This document shows, piece after piece, positions 27,049-36,013 of a DNA stretch of 64,000 nucleotides. Position numbers and translations under genes: made by a program. Origin of the DNA: Clostridium akagii DSM 12554. Lineage in GTDB: Bacteria; Bacillota; Clostridia; Clostridiales; Clostridiaceae. The stretch is from positions 248,001 to 312,000 of the forward strand of contig NZ_JMLK01000008.1 of NCBI RefSeq assembly GCF_000686725.1, written 5' to 3'. Position 1 is the first letter of the stretch. Every line of letters begins with the position of its first letter. The notes under the pieces were generated by a model. It saw only the letters and a program-made list of their open reading frames with translations, was not told where the DNA came from and did not search any database.

Positions 27049-28632
27049 TTAATCATGAATTACCTTCCAATTTTCGTTTACAGTGGCTTCAATAGTTCCT
27101 CTTGCTAATATATAATTTGCTATGAGTTCTGACATATCAATAGGTATGTCTTTCATTACAGGTTTATCTTTAAACATATAAAAATCTCCACCGCCACCAG
27201 CTCTATAATTATTCATTACAACGTGGTATTTTTTATTGAGCTCCATTGGTTTACCCAAATAATTTAATTTTGTAATACGATGACCAAAAGTTCTAGATAT
27301 ATTTATATCATATTCTATACCTTCCCACATGTCATAATTATAGTGCTGTGGTTTAGGAACCTCAAACTTTGGATTCATTTTTATACCCTCTCCGTCATAA
27401 ATCTCAAAATATGATGCTGACTTTTCAAGTGCCGCCTTAATATCTTCACCTAATACCTCAATTACCTTTAACGTATTGGGATATATATAATTTGAAACAA
27501 TATCTCTCATGGTAACTTTACTGCTAAATCCCTTAGAATTATTATCAAAAAGGGCCGTATTTGAAATTTCTGCACCTGAACTATCCATCTGAACTCGATT
27601 TATGAATTCAATTAAGGCGCTATCCTTAATTCTTATTTGAAAATAATCATGTACTTTCATATCTCCATTTATTTTTCCAATACTTGTGTCCAGCCAAACC
27701 TGAGTGTCATTTTCAACTTCTTCTACTATATCTTCTATTTTTTTATCTGATTGTTCTCCATCACAATAGATTAAATTAGAAAATTTTTCTACTACTCTCC
27801 ACTTAGAATTGTGTTTTTCTAAAGATACTTCCACTCTACCTATTGCTTTAGCTCCACTTCCTGGCTGAACTACCACCACACCATTTATGATTTTATTTTC
27901 TATATATCTATGCTGATGCCCTGTAAGTAATACATCTATTCCTTCAACTTCCATGCACAACTGATATGCCTGATTTTCTCCCGTTAATTTTTCCCCAACT
28001 TCACCAGTTTGCAAATTCCTTTCGAAACCACCATGATATGAAACAATCACTAAATCCACTTTTTCATCTTGCTTCAAAATTTCAATCCATTTTTTAGCTG
28101 CTTCAACCACATCCAAAAAATTCAAATCACTTATTATATCTGGATTTTCCCAATTAGGTATATATTTTGTTGTAAGTCCAAGAATTCCAACTCTAACTCC
28201 TGTGCTGAATTCTTTTATTACATATGGCTTACCACAAAACGGTTCATTTGTAGCCTTAGCTAGTATGTTAGCTGAAAGCCATGGAAACTCTGACTGTTTT
28301 ATTGCATTATCAAGGATCTTTCTTCCATAGTTAAATTCATGATTTCCAATGACACCTGCATCATATTTTAAATAGTTTAACACATCAATAATAGGATTAG
28401 CCTTTTTGTTGTCTATTTTTGCATAATAATATGTTAGAGGTGTGCCTTGAATCATATCTCCATTATCAATTAGAACAATATTCTCGTTGTTTTCTCGTTC
28501 CCTTTCAATTATGGTAGCAATCTTGGAGATTCCGCATTCCGCCGACTCATTATTTGCATAACTTATTGGTAAAATGTTCCCATGTACATCACTTGTCTCT
28601 AGTATAACTATTTTTGTTAAATTATTATTCAA
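27049..28632 (-). CDS. Metallophosphatase / 5'-nucleotidase family protein, cytoplasmic
   Basis: 527 residues. The N-terminal half is a calcineurin-like phosphoesterase with D15/H17 (TSDVHGN), DNGDMIQGTP, GNHEFNYG, SYHGGFE and GHQHR; residues about 330-510 form the 5'-nucleotidase C-terminal substrate domain (NNYRAGGGGDFYMF). Relatives are UshA and YfkN, which hydrolyse nucleotides and 2',3'-cyclic nucleotides, but those are exported and this has no signal peptide. Start is a TTG at 28632 behind GGAG. Single gene between two hairpins. The precise substrate cannot be told from sequence. Confidence 0.87.
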   Translation of the reverse strand: MNNNLTKIVILETSDVHGNILPISYANNESAECGISKIATIIERERENNENIVLIDNGDMIQGTPLTYYYAKIDNKKANPIIDVLNYLKYDAGVIGNHEFNYGRKILDNAIKQSEFPWLSANILAKATNEPFCGKPYVIKEFSTGVRVGILGLTTKYIPNWENPDIISDLNFLDVVEAAKKWIEILKQDEKVDLVIVSYHGGFERNLQTGEVGEKLTGENQAYQLCMEVEGIDVLLTGHQHRYIENKIINGVVVVQPGSGAKAIGRVEVSLEKHNSKWRVVEKFSNLIYCDGEQSDKKIEDIVEEVENDTQVWLDTSIGKINGDMKVHDYFQIRIKDSALIEFINRVQMDSSGAEISNTALFDNNSKGFSSKVTMRDIVSNYIYPNTLKVIEVLGEDIKAALEKSASYFEIYDGEGIKMNPKFEVPKPQHYNYDMWEGIEYDINISRTFGHRITKLNYLGKPMELNKKYHVVMNNYRAGGGGDFYMFKDKPVMKDIPIDMSELIANYILARGTIEATVNENWKVIHD

Positions 28633-28712
28633 ATTTGTACATCTCCATTCTGTTACTTTACCCTATTATATCAAGCCTAGCTTTAGTATACAATACATTG
28701 AAATATAATTAA

Positions 28713-28752
28713 TAGGGGTATTAACAGCATCATAATGCTATTAATACCCCAT
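28713..28752 (-). terminator. Hairpin terminating the efflux operon
   Basis: GGGGTATTAA (28715-28724) pairs with TTAATACCCC (28741-28750), with an inner AGCAT/ATGCT stem. The T-tract is weak, but placement after the adaptor gene supports a terminator role. Confidence 0.7.
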
Positions 28753-28807
28753 AATAATTATTTGCAGATCTTCGAAGTAAGATTATAATTTTTTAACTTG
28801 CCACTTG

Positions 28808-29605
28808 TCACTTACTTATCTGTACATCCACATTATAGTTTGGAAATAACTTTCCGTTATTTTGATCAATTGAAATATTTACTGGAATATATGTATCCCC
28901 ATTCTTATCCAATACTGCAGTACTTGCTATACTTGTTATTTTTCCTGATAATTTTGCATTTGGATCTGAAGTTGGTATTATTTCAACTGGCTTTCCAACT
29001 GAAACGCTATTTATAAATTCTTCGCTTACTTTAGCCTGGACATATAAACTATTAAGATCTGCAATTGTTGCAATTCCACTAGCACCAGCACTACTTACTG
29101 TAGCTGAATTGCCGCTAACATCTGTGACTACTGCATTATCTATATCACTTACAACGTTATTGCCACTTATGTGATTCTCATTAGGCATAGCTTTTAATGC
29201 ATTAAGTTCTGCCTCCTCTGAATCTATCTTATCCTGCTGTACTTTCTTCTGATCATCAGTTTGTAAGCTTGATTTAGTGTCTATATCAGCATCTATGGCT
29301 CTTTGTTTACTTGTTATTGTATAATTATAAATAGTCATATCTAGTGTTGCAAGTTTTTCTCCCTTTTTTACAGGTTGTCCTTGCTGAACATTTATTTTTG
29401 TAATTATTGGACTAGCCTCCGCACCAAAATTTAAATTTATACTTTCCACGTTAGATGATTGTACTGTTCCTGAAGCATCTACCATATTTGCCGTTTGCTT
29501 TGCTACTGGCTTTTTAACCGTAGTAGCTGTAGTTTTGCCACAAGACGTTAACGCCAATGCTCCTACCATTGTAATTATTATTATAGATATTTTCATCTTT
29601 TTCAT
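28808..29605 (-). CDS. HlyD/MacA-like membrane-fusion lipoprotein
   Basis: Adaptor of a MacAB-like exporter. Residues 1-22 are a lipoprotein signal (LTSC lipobox). The biotinyl-lipoyl half-motifs follow (INVQQGQPVKKGEKLATLD, then AVVTDVSGNSATVSSAG), split by a short coiled coil (about 95-140), and a beta-barrel domain (LYVQAKVSEEFINSVSVGKPVEI) closes the chain. At 265 residues it is short for the family. Start ATG overlaps the ATPase stop (ATGA). In Gram-positives such adaptors (YknX type) sit on the outer membrane face of the permease. Substrate unknown. Confidence 0.87.
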   Translation of the reverse strand: MKKMKISIIIITMVGALALTSCGKTTATTVKKPVAKQTANMVDASGTVQSSNVESINLNFGAEASPIITKINVQQGQPVKKGEKLATLDMTIYNYTITSKQRAIDADIDTKSSLQTDDQKKVQQDKIDSEEAELNALKAMPNENHISGNNVVSDIDNAVVTDVSGNSATVSSAGASGIATIADLNSLYVQAKVSEEFINSVSVGKPVEIIPTSDPNAKLSGKITSIASTAVLDKNGDTYIPVNISIDQNNGKLFPNYNVDVQISK

Positions 29606-30312
29606 TATTCTTCTACCACCTTTCCATCTTTTACATAAATGATTCTTTGTCCATAACTAGCTGCATCTGAAGAATGAGTTACTTGAACTATGGTCTTCCC
29701 ATTTTCTAAATTTATTCTTTTCAAAAGTTCCATTACTTCCTGTCCAGTTTTACTATCCAAATTACCTATTGGCTCATCTGCAAGAATTACCTCTGGTTCA
29801 TTAATTAAAGCTCTGGCAATTGCCACCCTTTGCTGCTGGCCTCCTGATAATTCTCTTGGTGTGTATTTTCTTCTATCCGTAAGACCAACCACGTCAAGAA
29901 TATCATCAAGCTTTTTCCTATAGTCCTTAATTTTTTTTCCATCAAGAAGTATGGGTAGCATTATGTTATCTTCCACATCTAAATTTGGTATAAGGTTATA
30001 GAATTGAAACACAAAACCAACGTCTCTTCTCCTCATAATGCTTTTTTCCTTGTCTTTCATTACTGAAAGCTCTTTGCCAGCAATTTTCACGCTTCCACTT
30101 GTAGGGTTATCAAGTCCACCCAAAAGATATAATAACGTACTTTTTCCCGACCCTGAAGGTCCCATTATTGAAACAAACTCACCTTGTTTTATTGTAAGGT
30201 TTATATTTTTTAAAACTTCAACATTTTCTGTCCCCAGTTTATATGTCTTATTAAGATTCTCAGTTAAAATTATTGTTTCACCTAAACTTACTTGCTGCTG
30301 GGTAGCTTCCAT
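29605..30312 (-). CDS. MacB/LolD-type ABC ATPase
   Basis: About 235 residues with Walker A GPSGSGKST, LSGGQQQRVAIARAL signature and Walker B VILADEPIGNLDS; the ADEPIGNLD and VTHSSDAASY strings are typical of FtsX-partnered ATPases. It powers the 828-residue permease upstream. I start at the ATG at 30312 (8 nt from AGGAG) rather than the GTG at 30321. Middle gene of a three-gene operon permease-ATPase-adaptor. Confidence 0.92.
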   Translation of the reverse strand: MEATQQQVSLGETIILTENLNKTYKLGTENVEVLKNINLTIKQGEFVSIMGPSGSGKSTLLYLLGGLDNPTSGSVKIAGKELSVMKDKEKSIMRRRDVGFVFQFYNLIPNLDVEDNIMLPILLDGKKIKDYRKKLDDILDVVGLTDRRKYTPRELSGGQQQRVAIARALINEPEVILADEPIGNLDSKTGQEVMELLKRINLENGKTIVQVTHSSDAASYGQRIIYVKDGKVVEE

Positions 30313-30332
30313 ACTATTCACTCCTAACTAAT

Positions 30333-32819
30333 TTATTCATATTTTATTGCTTCTATAATGTTTAGCTTTGAAGATTTAATTGACGGTACTAGTGAAGATA
30401 CCATTGTTATAAGAATACCTAGTATAAAACAAACTATAAATGTTGTAGGTTCATAAAACATTTCCATAGGGAAGTCTGCTGCCGCTAATAAATAGGGAAC
30501 TATATTAGTCAATAATAGTCCTCCTATTATACCTATGGTTGCACCGATAATTCCAACAGAAAGCGCCTCCACAAACAACATTTTTCTTGTTTGTTTTTTA
30601 CTCATGCCAACAGATGCCATCACTGCTAGTTGCCTCTTTCTTTCCATAAAACTTATAACAAAGTTATTTAAAACTCCAAAAGCACCAATAATTAATGCTA
30701 TGATTGGAAACATTTTTATTAGCATTAGCATAGTATTATTTTGGGAAGCGTTTGTTGCCTCTATACTTGCATAAGTTCGTGCCTGTATTTGTTCACCTTT
30801 AAACTCATTTTTTATGGTTTTTACGACCTTATCAGAATTCCCACTGGTGCCTATAAGTATATTTGAAAAATCATTCACCTTAAAATCCTGTTTTATATAC
30901 TTTTCTGATATAAGTGCCATTTTCCCATTGTCCATAAGTGTACTAAAGGTTCCTGATATTTTATAATTTTTATTTCCAGTTGGGGTTTGCAATGTTATTA
31001 CATCTCCAACATTCACATCCATAGCCTTTCTAATGCTTTCTGTTATAACTATTTCTCTATTGTCGTATAAATTTTTTAGTATACTATTTTTATCTTGAAG
31101 GAAATTCATATTTATAAAGTCATTAAAACTATTTGGATTATAACCCCATATTTCATAAAGACTATTTTTTGTTGCACCTATATTTACATTTATATTTGTC
31201 GCTGTATAATTTCCATCGGCATTTGAAACTCCATTTGTACTTCTTATTTTGTCCAAAGCACCTTTTTGAATGTCACCAGATACCCAAACATCACATTTAT
31301 ACACGGCATATGCTTTTACCAACTCTTTTCCAAGGCTTGCACTAAGCACATTGAGCATAAATAAAGTAGATATTCCTATGGCTAGAAGTGAAATGTTATT
31401 TATTATATTTTTATTATTTCTAAGGTTTTTGGCTGCTAAAATCCCCTCATTTTTGAAAATCAAAGCATACACCCATTGAAGTATTATTACAAAAACATCA
31501 GTAATATACGGTACTAACACTACAACTCCTATTAAGCTTAATACCATACCAACCAAACCAACTATTAATATATCCTGCTTTAAAGTTACCATTGGTCCTA
31601 TAAGACCAAATGCCACAAAAATACATGCCAATATAACCTTCCAAAATTTTTTCTTCTCCACTGTATCTACAGTATTTAGTACCACATCCTTAACCGAAAG
31701 TCTTGATGCTGTAATTATTGGTACTAATGCACTTAAATCCGATATAATTACAGCAAATGCAAATGCCTCTACCATAAGATTTACTGAGTAACTTATTGCA
31801 ACTGGCACTCCCTGAGCTGCTACTGCCATACTTGCTATTTTTACTATGCCAATTCCTCCTAAAGTCCCAAATATTCCACCTATTATTCCATATATAATGC
31901 TTTCAAAAATAAGCACAAAGTTTGTTGTTAGCTTTGTAGCTCCTATACTTCTAAACGTACCTATTACAGGTAATCTCTCTACAATAATGACTTTAAAAAC
32001 TGTATAAATAATAAATATGCTCATTCCAAGAACTATTATAAGCATTACTAGAAATGCGGTACTTATAGAACTCGTCTCTTCATCTATCTCTTTCATATTT
32101 ATTGTTTCATTTACGCTGTAATTTTTATAATCTTTTGACAAAGATTTTATTATTTTATCCTTGTCTTGTGAATCCTTAGTCTTAATATAAATCATGGATG
32201 ATTTACCTTTAGCATTGCTTAAATTTTGTGCTGCTACTTTTGGTATAACTCCGGTTACTCCTTGTGACTCCATTTGGAATAATCCCTGGGCCTTAGATAC
32301 TCCAACTACTGTGAAAAATTCACTGCTTCCATGGATTATAATCTTAATTTTACTACCTACATTTAAATTATACTTTTGGGCAGTTTTTTCGCTTATTATT
32401 ATCTTATTTCCCTCAAATGGCTTTATACCTAAGCTTTCCGATATATTTAAGGGATTCATAATGGTAATATCTTGGTAGTCCACACCAATTAGACTAAGGG
32501 ATACTACATCATCCTTTGTATGTTCATATGAACCTGCACTGTTCATTTCACCAATTATGTAATCCAATTTGTTGCTATAAACTTCTGCCTTATTTGTTGT
32601 TAAGTAGGGTGATGGGGAATTTTGACCAGCGGAAATGGAAATTTCAGCACTACCATAATAGCTTTTATAACCGTTAATTTCACTTTGTTTTATTGTAGAA
32701 GCTATGCCACTCGCTGCGAAAAAAAGTGCAGTGGATGCCACAATAGAAATAACAATTAAAAAAGTTCTTAGTTTTTTTTCTTTTATTTTTTTCAATATAA
32801 ATTTTAATATTATACTCAC
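30333..32819 (-). CDS. FtsX/MacB-like ABC permease, two-block
   Basis: 828 residues. After an N-terminal TM helix and an extracellular MacB-type domain (about 40-250) come three TM helices (about 255-365), a second TM-rich linker (about 385-470), another extracellular domain (about 480-680) and a final FtsX block (about 690-815: FGVLNNFVISFMERKRQLAVMAS). This duplicated plan is that of mechanotransmission ABC systems exporting peptides or lipids or sensing antibiotics. GTG start behind AGGAGG. First gene of the operon; no two-component system is adjacent. Confidence 0.9.
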   Translation of the reverse strand: MSIILKFILKKIKEKKLRTFLIVISIVASTALFFAASGIASTIKQSEINGYKSYYGSAEISISAGQNSPSPYLTTNKAEVYSNKLDYIIGEMNSAGSYEHTKDDVVSLSLIGVDYQDITIMNPLNISESLGIKPFEGNKIIISEKTAQKYNLNVGSKIKIIIHGSSEFFTVVGVSKAQGLFQMESQGVTGVIPKVAAQNLSNAKGKSSMIYIKTKDSQDKDKIIKSLSKDYKNYSVNETINMKEIDEETSSISTAFLVMLIIVLGMSIFIIYTVFKVIIVERLPVIGTFRSIGATKLTTNFVLIFESIIYGIIGGIFGTLGGIGIVKIASMAVAAQGVPVAISYSVNLMVEAFAFAVIISDLSALVPIITASRLSVKDVVLNTVDTVEKKKFWKVILACIFVAFGLIGPMVTLKQDILIVGLVGMVLSLIGVVVLVPYITDVFVIILQWVYALIFKNEGILAAKNLRNNKNIINNISLLAIGISTLFMLNVLSASLGKELVKAYAVYKCDVWVSGDIQKGALDKIRSTNGVSNADGNYTATNINVNIGATKNSLYEIWGYNPNSFNDFINMNFLQDKNSILKNLYDNREIVITESIRKAMDVNVGDVITLQTPTGNKNYKISGTFSTLMDNGKMALISEKYIKQDFKVNDFSNILIGTSGNSDKVVKTIKNEFKGEQIQARTYASIEATNASQNNTMLMLIKMFPIIALIIGAFGVLNNFVISFMERKRQLAVMASVGMSKKQTRKMLFVEALSVGIIGATIGIIGGLLLTNIVPYLLAAADFPMEMFYEPTTFIVCFILGILITMVSSLVPSIKSSKLNIIEAIKYE

Positions 32820-33019
32820 ATTTTTATCCTCCTATGCTCTGAAATACAATTATTCACAAATTCTAATTTTTTAGTATTAGATTTGGATCACCTAATATTT
32901 CAACCTCACTATAATAGACGTAACTATCTTCCTCTATCCCATAAAAATATTAAAAATTTGTATTTTTAGATAAATTGTAGTATCTTTTATTAATTATAGA
33001 ACATTATCTCTAAATATAA

Positions 33020-33058
33020 AGGTGACCACAGTCATATACCTCATGACTGTGGTCACCT
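33020..33058. terminator. Strong hairpin after the MutS-like gene
   Basis: Perfect 16-bp arms AGGTGACCACAGTCAT (33020-33035) and complement (33043-33058), 7-nt loop. The T-tract in the minus direction is imperfect, but it directly follows the stop. Confidence 0.82.
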
Positions 33059-33085
33059 ATGCTTAATTTTTAACTTGTGAAGCTC

Positions 33086-34849
33086 TTAATTTTCAGCTTT
33101 TGAATTTTGTGAAATTGTTTCTTCAATTCTCCTGTTTGTATTTTCAATAATTTCATTTGGATATTTCAAATATTTTAGAAGTTTTACTGCGTTTCTAGTT
33201 CTACATACACCATCTTTTAATTTATAATCAAATACCAAACCTTCCTTATCCATATCTTCCGTAAAATAAAACATATCATAACTATCATTTAATTTATCCG
33301 TGAGTTCAATATCGTGTGTAGCAACAACAGCTAGTGAATTATGCTTCTCTAAATATCCTAATATCTCAATAGACGCATTAACCCTCTCTACAGGATTAGT
33401 ACCCCTAAATATCTCATCAATTATGCACAGCAGTGGATAATCCTCTCCACCTTCCTCAATAATCCTTAGAAGTGCCTCTGCCTCCCTGAAATAATAGCTT
33501 TTTCCACTCATAATATTATCTTCTGGGCTTATGGATGTCATTATTTTAAAGAAACTAGCCCTATAAAATGAGGTAGTAGTCATATATATTGTCTGAGCTA
33601 AAATAGCATTTACCCCTATAGTTCTAAGAAAAGTTGATTTTCCAGACATATTTGAACCGGTTAAAATTATCCCTCTATTAGTCATGGTGATGTCATTTGA
33701 AACAGCATCACTAACAAGAGGATGGATCATATTTTTTGCCTCAAAGCGTCCATTTTCATTTGTAAATTCTGGGGTAGTATAATTTTCTAATCCCTCTCTA
33801 TATGACGCAATGGAAAGTAGTGCATCTATTTCTCCAATACATATGTACAGTTTTTTTAAATCCTGCTGATGCTTTTTTATCAAATTTATACATGAAAAGA
33901 ATTGATTTTCTTCAAACAGAAAAACCATATATAAAATATCACTAATACCTGTTTGGTCCATACCTTCAATTCTACCAATTCCAGCTGATTTTTTTAATAT
34001 TGGTTCAACCTTTTTACTTAAATCACTAAGTAAATCTTTATATTCCTTAAATTCCACTTGGTTAAGTTTTGATATACTATTTGCAGCAGTTATAATTGCA
34101 TTATTGTATCCTATGCAAGATACATATTGATATATATTTTTTTTGATTTTCATATGTAAATAAGGATTTACACAAACAACAATTATGAGTGGAAACAACA
34201 AGCTATATTCCTTTGTAAAAAAGAGAGCTCCACCAATTAGTATAGGAAGTATGGCTAAAATTCTGCATAATGTTTTGTATTTCATATCCACTTCAATGTC
34301 ATTCCATAATAAATTAGGAACATGATTTTTCCTGACCCTATTAAGTTTTAAAAGATGCATTCCTAAATTGTTTCTAAATTGTTCGTTATTTTGAAATAAT
34401 TTTATAATTGCATTTCTCTTCTTAAGTTTTACTTCATTAAATAAGGGCATTCTCAATGTTTTATATAACATTTCTTCCCCCGGTGAGGTTATAGTTCTAT
34501 CCATAACTGTATATATCTCATTCATAGTTAAATCTGACCAAGTTTGATCATCTATACAAAATTCATCATTTGTTTCATCTTCTATGTAATCAAAAGTAAG
34601 CCTAATATTTTTAAAGTTTCTTTTCCTATCTACCTTTTCTCCCCATTCGTTCTTGAATTTTTTATTAAGTCCATGAAGAATGGATTTTTTTCTAATATAC
34701 ACACCTAAAATTAAAATTAATACTAATGGTACAAAAGCAATCATGTATAAATAACTTATATTTATTGAATAGCTTATAAGTATTAATCCTATAAAAATAA
34801 GTATAATAATAAATATATTAGTTATTACATTTATTCCTTGTTCCCCCAC
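33086..34849 (-). CDS. Membrane-anchored MutS-like ATPase
   Basis: 587 residues with two N-terminal TM helices (about 9-51), another hydrophobic pair (about 197-231), helical lever-like sequence, then the MutS ATPase domain: Walker A TGSNMSGKST (397-406), Walker B LLCIIDEIFRGTNP and VATHDIEL. The mismatch-recognition and connector domains and the Smr nuclease of MutS2 are absent, so it is neither MutS nor MutS2. Such TM-linked MutS homologues occur in many Firmicutes and Bacteroidetes with no defined role. GTG start with a GGGGG site. Monocistronic. Confidence 0.87.
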   Translation of the reverse strand: MGEQGINVITNIFIIILIFIGLILISYSINISYLYMIAFVPLVLILILGVYIRKKSILHGLNKKFKNEWGEKVDRKRNFKNIRLTFDYIEDETNDEFCIDDQTWSDLTMNEIYTVMDRTITSPGEEMLYKTLRMPLFNEVKLKKRNAIIKLFQNNEQFRNNLGMHLLKLNRVRKNHVPNLLWNDIEVDMKYKTLCRILAILPILIGGALFFTKEYSLLFPLIIVVCVNPYLHMKIKKNIYQYVSCIGYNNAIITAANSISKLNQVEFKEYKDLLSDLSKKVEPILKKSAGIGRIEGMDQTGISDILYMVFLFEENQFFSCINLIKKHQQDLKKLYICIGEIDALLSIASYREGLENYTTPEFTNENGRFEAKNMIHPLVSDAVSNDITMTNRGIILTGSNMSGKSTFLRTIGVNAILAQTIYMTTTSFYRASFFKIMTSISPEDNIMSGKSYYFREAEALLRIIEEGGEDYPLLCIIDEIFRGTNPVERVNASIEILGYLEKHNSLAVVATHDIELTDKLNDSYDMFYFTEDMDKEGLVFDYKLKDGVCRTRNAVKLLKYLKYPNEIIENTNRRIEETISQNSKAEN

Positions 34850-35016
34850 AAAACCAACCCCCTATTCTTAAATAAAGCGTCTTAAAGAAAATAGACTAGC
34901 AAATTTACTTGTTATTTTTTCCTAAGATACCTTATATTATTAAAATATTTATCATGTCATAAGGGAATAGTACGCCAAATGAATTTGCCTGTCAATAAGG
35001 ATTTGTATAAATCTTC

Positions 35017-35079
35017 TTGACAAAAACCATATAATAGTATAAATTTAATGTAAATGCCACTGATTTGCATTTACATTAA
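35017..35079 (+). promoter_or_regulatory. Promoter with overlapping operator before znuA-like gene
   Basis: A consensus -35 TTGACA (35017-35022), a -10 candidate around 35038-35045, then a perfect dyad with 13-bp arms TTAATGTAAATGC (35045-35057) and complement (35067-35079). The dyad covers the expected transcription start, the usual place for a repressor, here most plausibly a metal sensor such as a Zur/Fur-type protein. The sequence does not match the Bacillus Zur box. Confidence 0.6.
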
Positions 35080-35094
35080 TATGAGGTGATATGT

Positions 35095-35976
35095 TTGCTA
35101 AAAAAAATAATACATACTATTTTGTTATTAGTATTGATCTTAACTTTATCAGCATGCAATAATAATAATAATAATGCATCCAATAACAAGATAAAGGTAG
35201 TAGTTTCCTTTAATGCTATGAAAGAACTTACCTATGCAGTAGGAAAAGACAAGGTGGACATTGAGACCATAACTCCTAACGGTCAAGAACCGCATGAATA
35301 CGAACCCAAAGTAAAGGATCTTGGAAATTTAACTGATGCAAATGTTTTTGTATATAATGGTATGGATCTAGAAAAATGGGAATCAACTGCGGTAAATTCA
35401 GTTAACAACCAAAAACTAATAGCTGTTAATGCTTCAAGCGGCTTTAAACCCATCCAAACATCTAATGGTGCTTATGATCCCCATGTGTGGCTAAGCTTAA
35501 AAGGTGCTGAATATGAAGCTAATAAAATAATGGTTGCTCTTATAAAATCCGATCCAAAAGATAAAGCTTATTTTGAGAAAAATTATTCAGATTTTAAAAC
35601 AAAGCTTGAGACACTATATAATGACTATAAAATAAAGTTTATAAATTCACCTAAAAAAAGTTTTGTAACTGGTCATGCAGCATTTAATTACCTATGTAGA
35701 GATTTTGATATAACACAAAATAGTGTAGAGGATGTATTTGCTGATGGAGAACCAAGTAGTCAAAAACTTCAAGACCTCATAGCATATTGCAAAGCGAATA
35801 AAGTTACTACTGTTTTTGTTGAAAATATGGTTAGTCCTAAAGTTACAAGCACCCTTGCTGATGCAGTAGGTGCAAAGGTTACAAAGATATACACCATTGA
35901 AAGTGAAGAAGATAATTTAGATTATTTACAAAGCATGAAAAAAAACTTAGCTAACATTTATATGAGTTTACAGTGA
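35095..35976 (+). CDS. Zinc/manganese ABC transporter binding lipoprotein (ZnuA-like)
   Basis: Cluster A-I solute-binding protein for Zn2+ or Mn2+. A lipoprotein signal (LSAC) is followed by a poly-Asn linker, then the metal-site motifs GQEPHEYEP, DPHVWLS, TGHAAFNYLCRDFDI and the distal VFVENMVSPK. The His-rich loop of typical ZnuA is very short. I place the start at a TTG (35095), 5-7 nt after GAGGTGAT, which gives a standard signal peptide. No ABC permease or ATPase gene adjoins, so it is an orphan and must work with a transporter encoded elsewhere. Confidence 0.88.
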   Translation: MLKKIIHTILLLVLILTLSACNNNNNNASNNKIKVVVSFNAMKELTYAVGKDKVDIETITPNGQEPHEYEPKVKDLGNLTDANVFVYNGMDLEKWESTAVNSVNNQKLIAVNASSGFKPIQTSNGAYDPHVWLSLKGAEYEANKIMVALIKSDPKDKAYFEKNYSDFKTKLETLYNDYKIKFINSPKKSFVTGHAAFNYLCRDFDITQNSVEDVFADGEPSSQKLQDLIAYCKANKVTTVFVENMVSPKVTSTLADAVGAKVTKIYTIESEEDNLDYLQSMKKNLANIYMSLQ

Positions 35977-36013
35977 AAAGTAGTCCCCACCCTAAAGTGA
36001 GGACTACTTTTTT
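35976..36013. terminator. Bidirectional terminator
   Basis: AAAAGTAGTCC (35976-35986) and complement (36001-36011), flanked by A/T runs, between convergent znuA-like and topoisomerase genes; it abuts the latter's stop codon. Confidence 0.9.

Noticed and set aside
35155-35190. AAT-rich stretch in the ZnuA-like gene as a microsatellite or repeat element
   Set aside because: It encodes the short poly-Asn linker after the lipidated Cys, common in clostridial lipoproteins.
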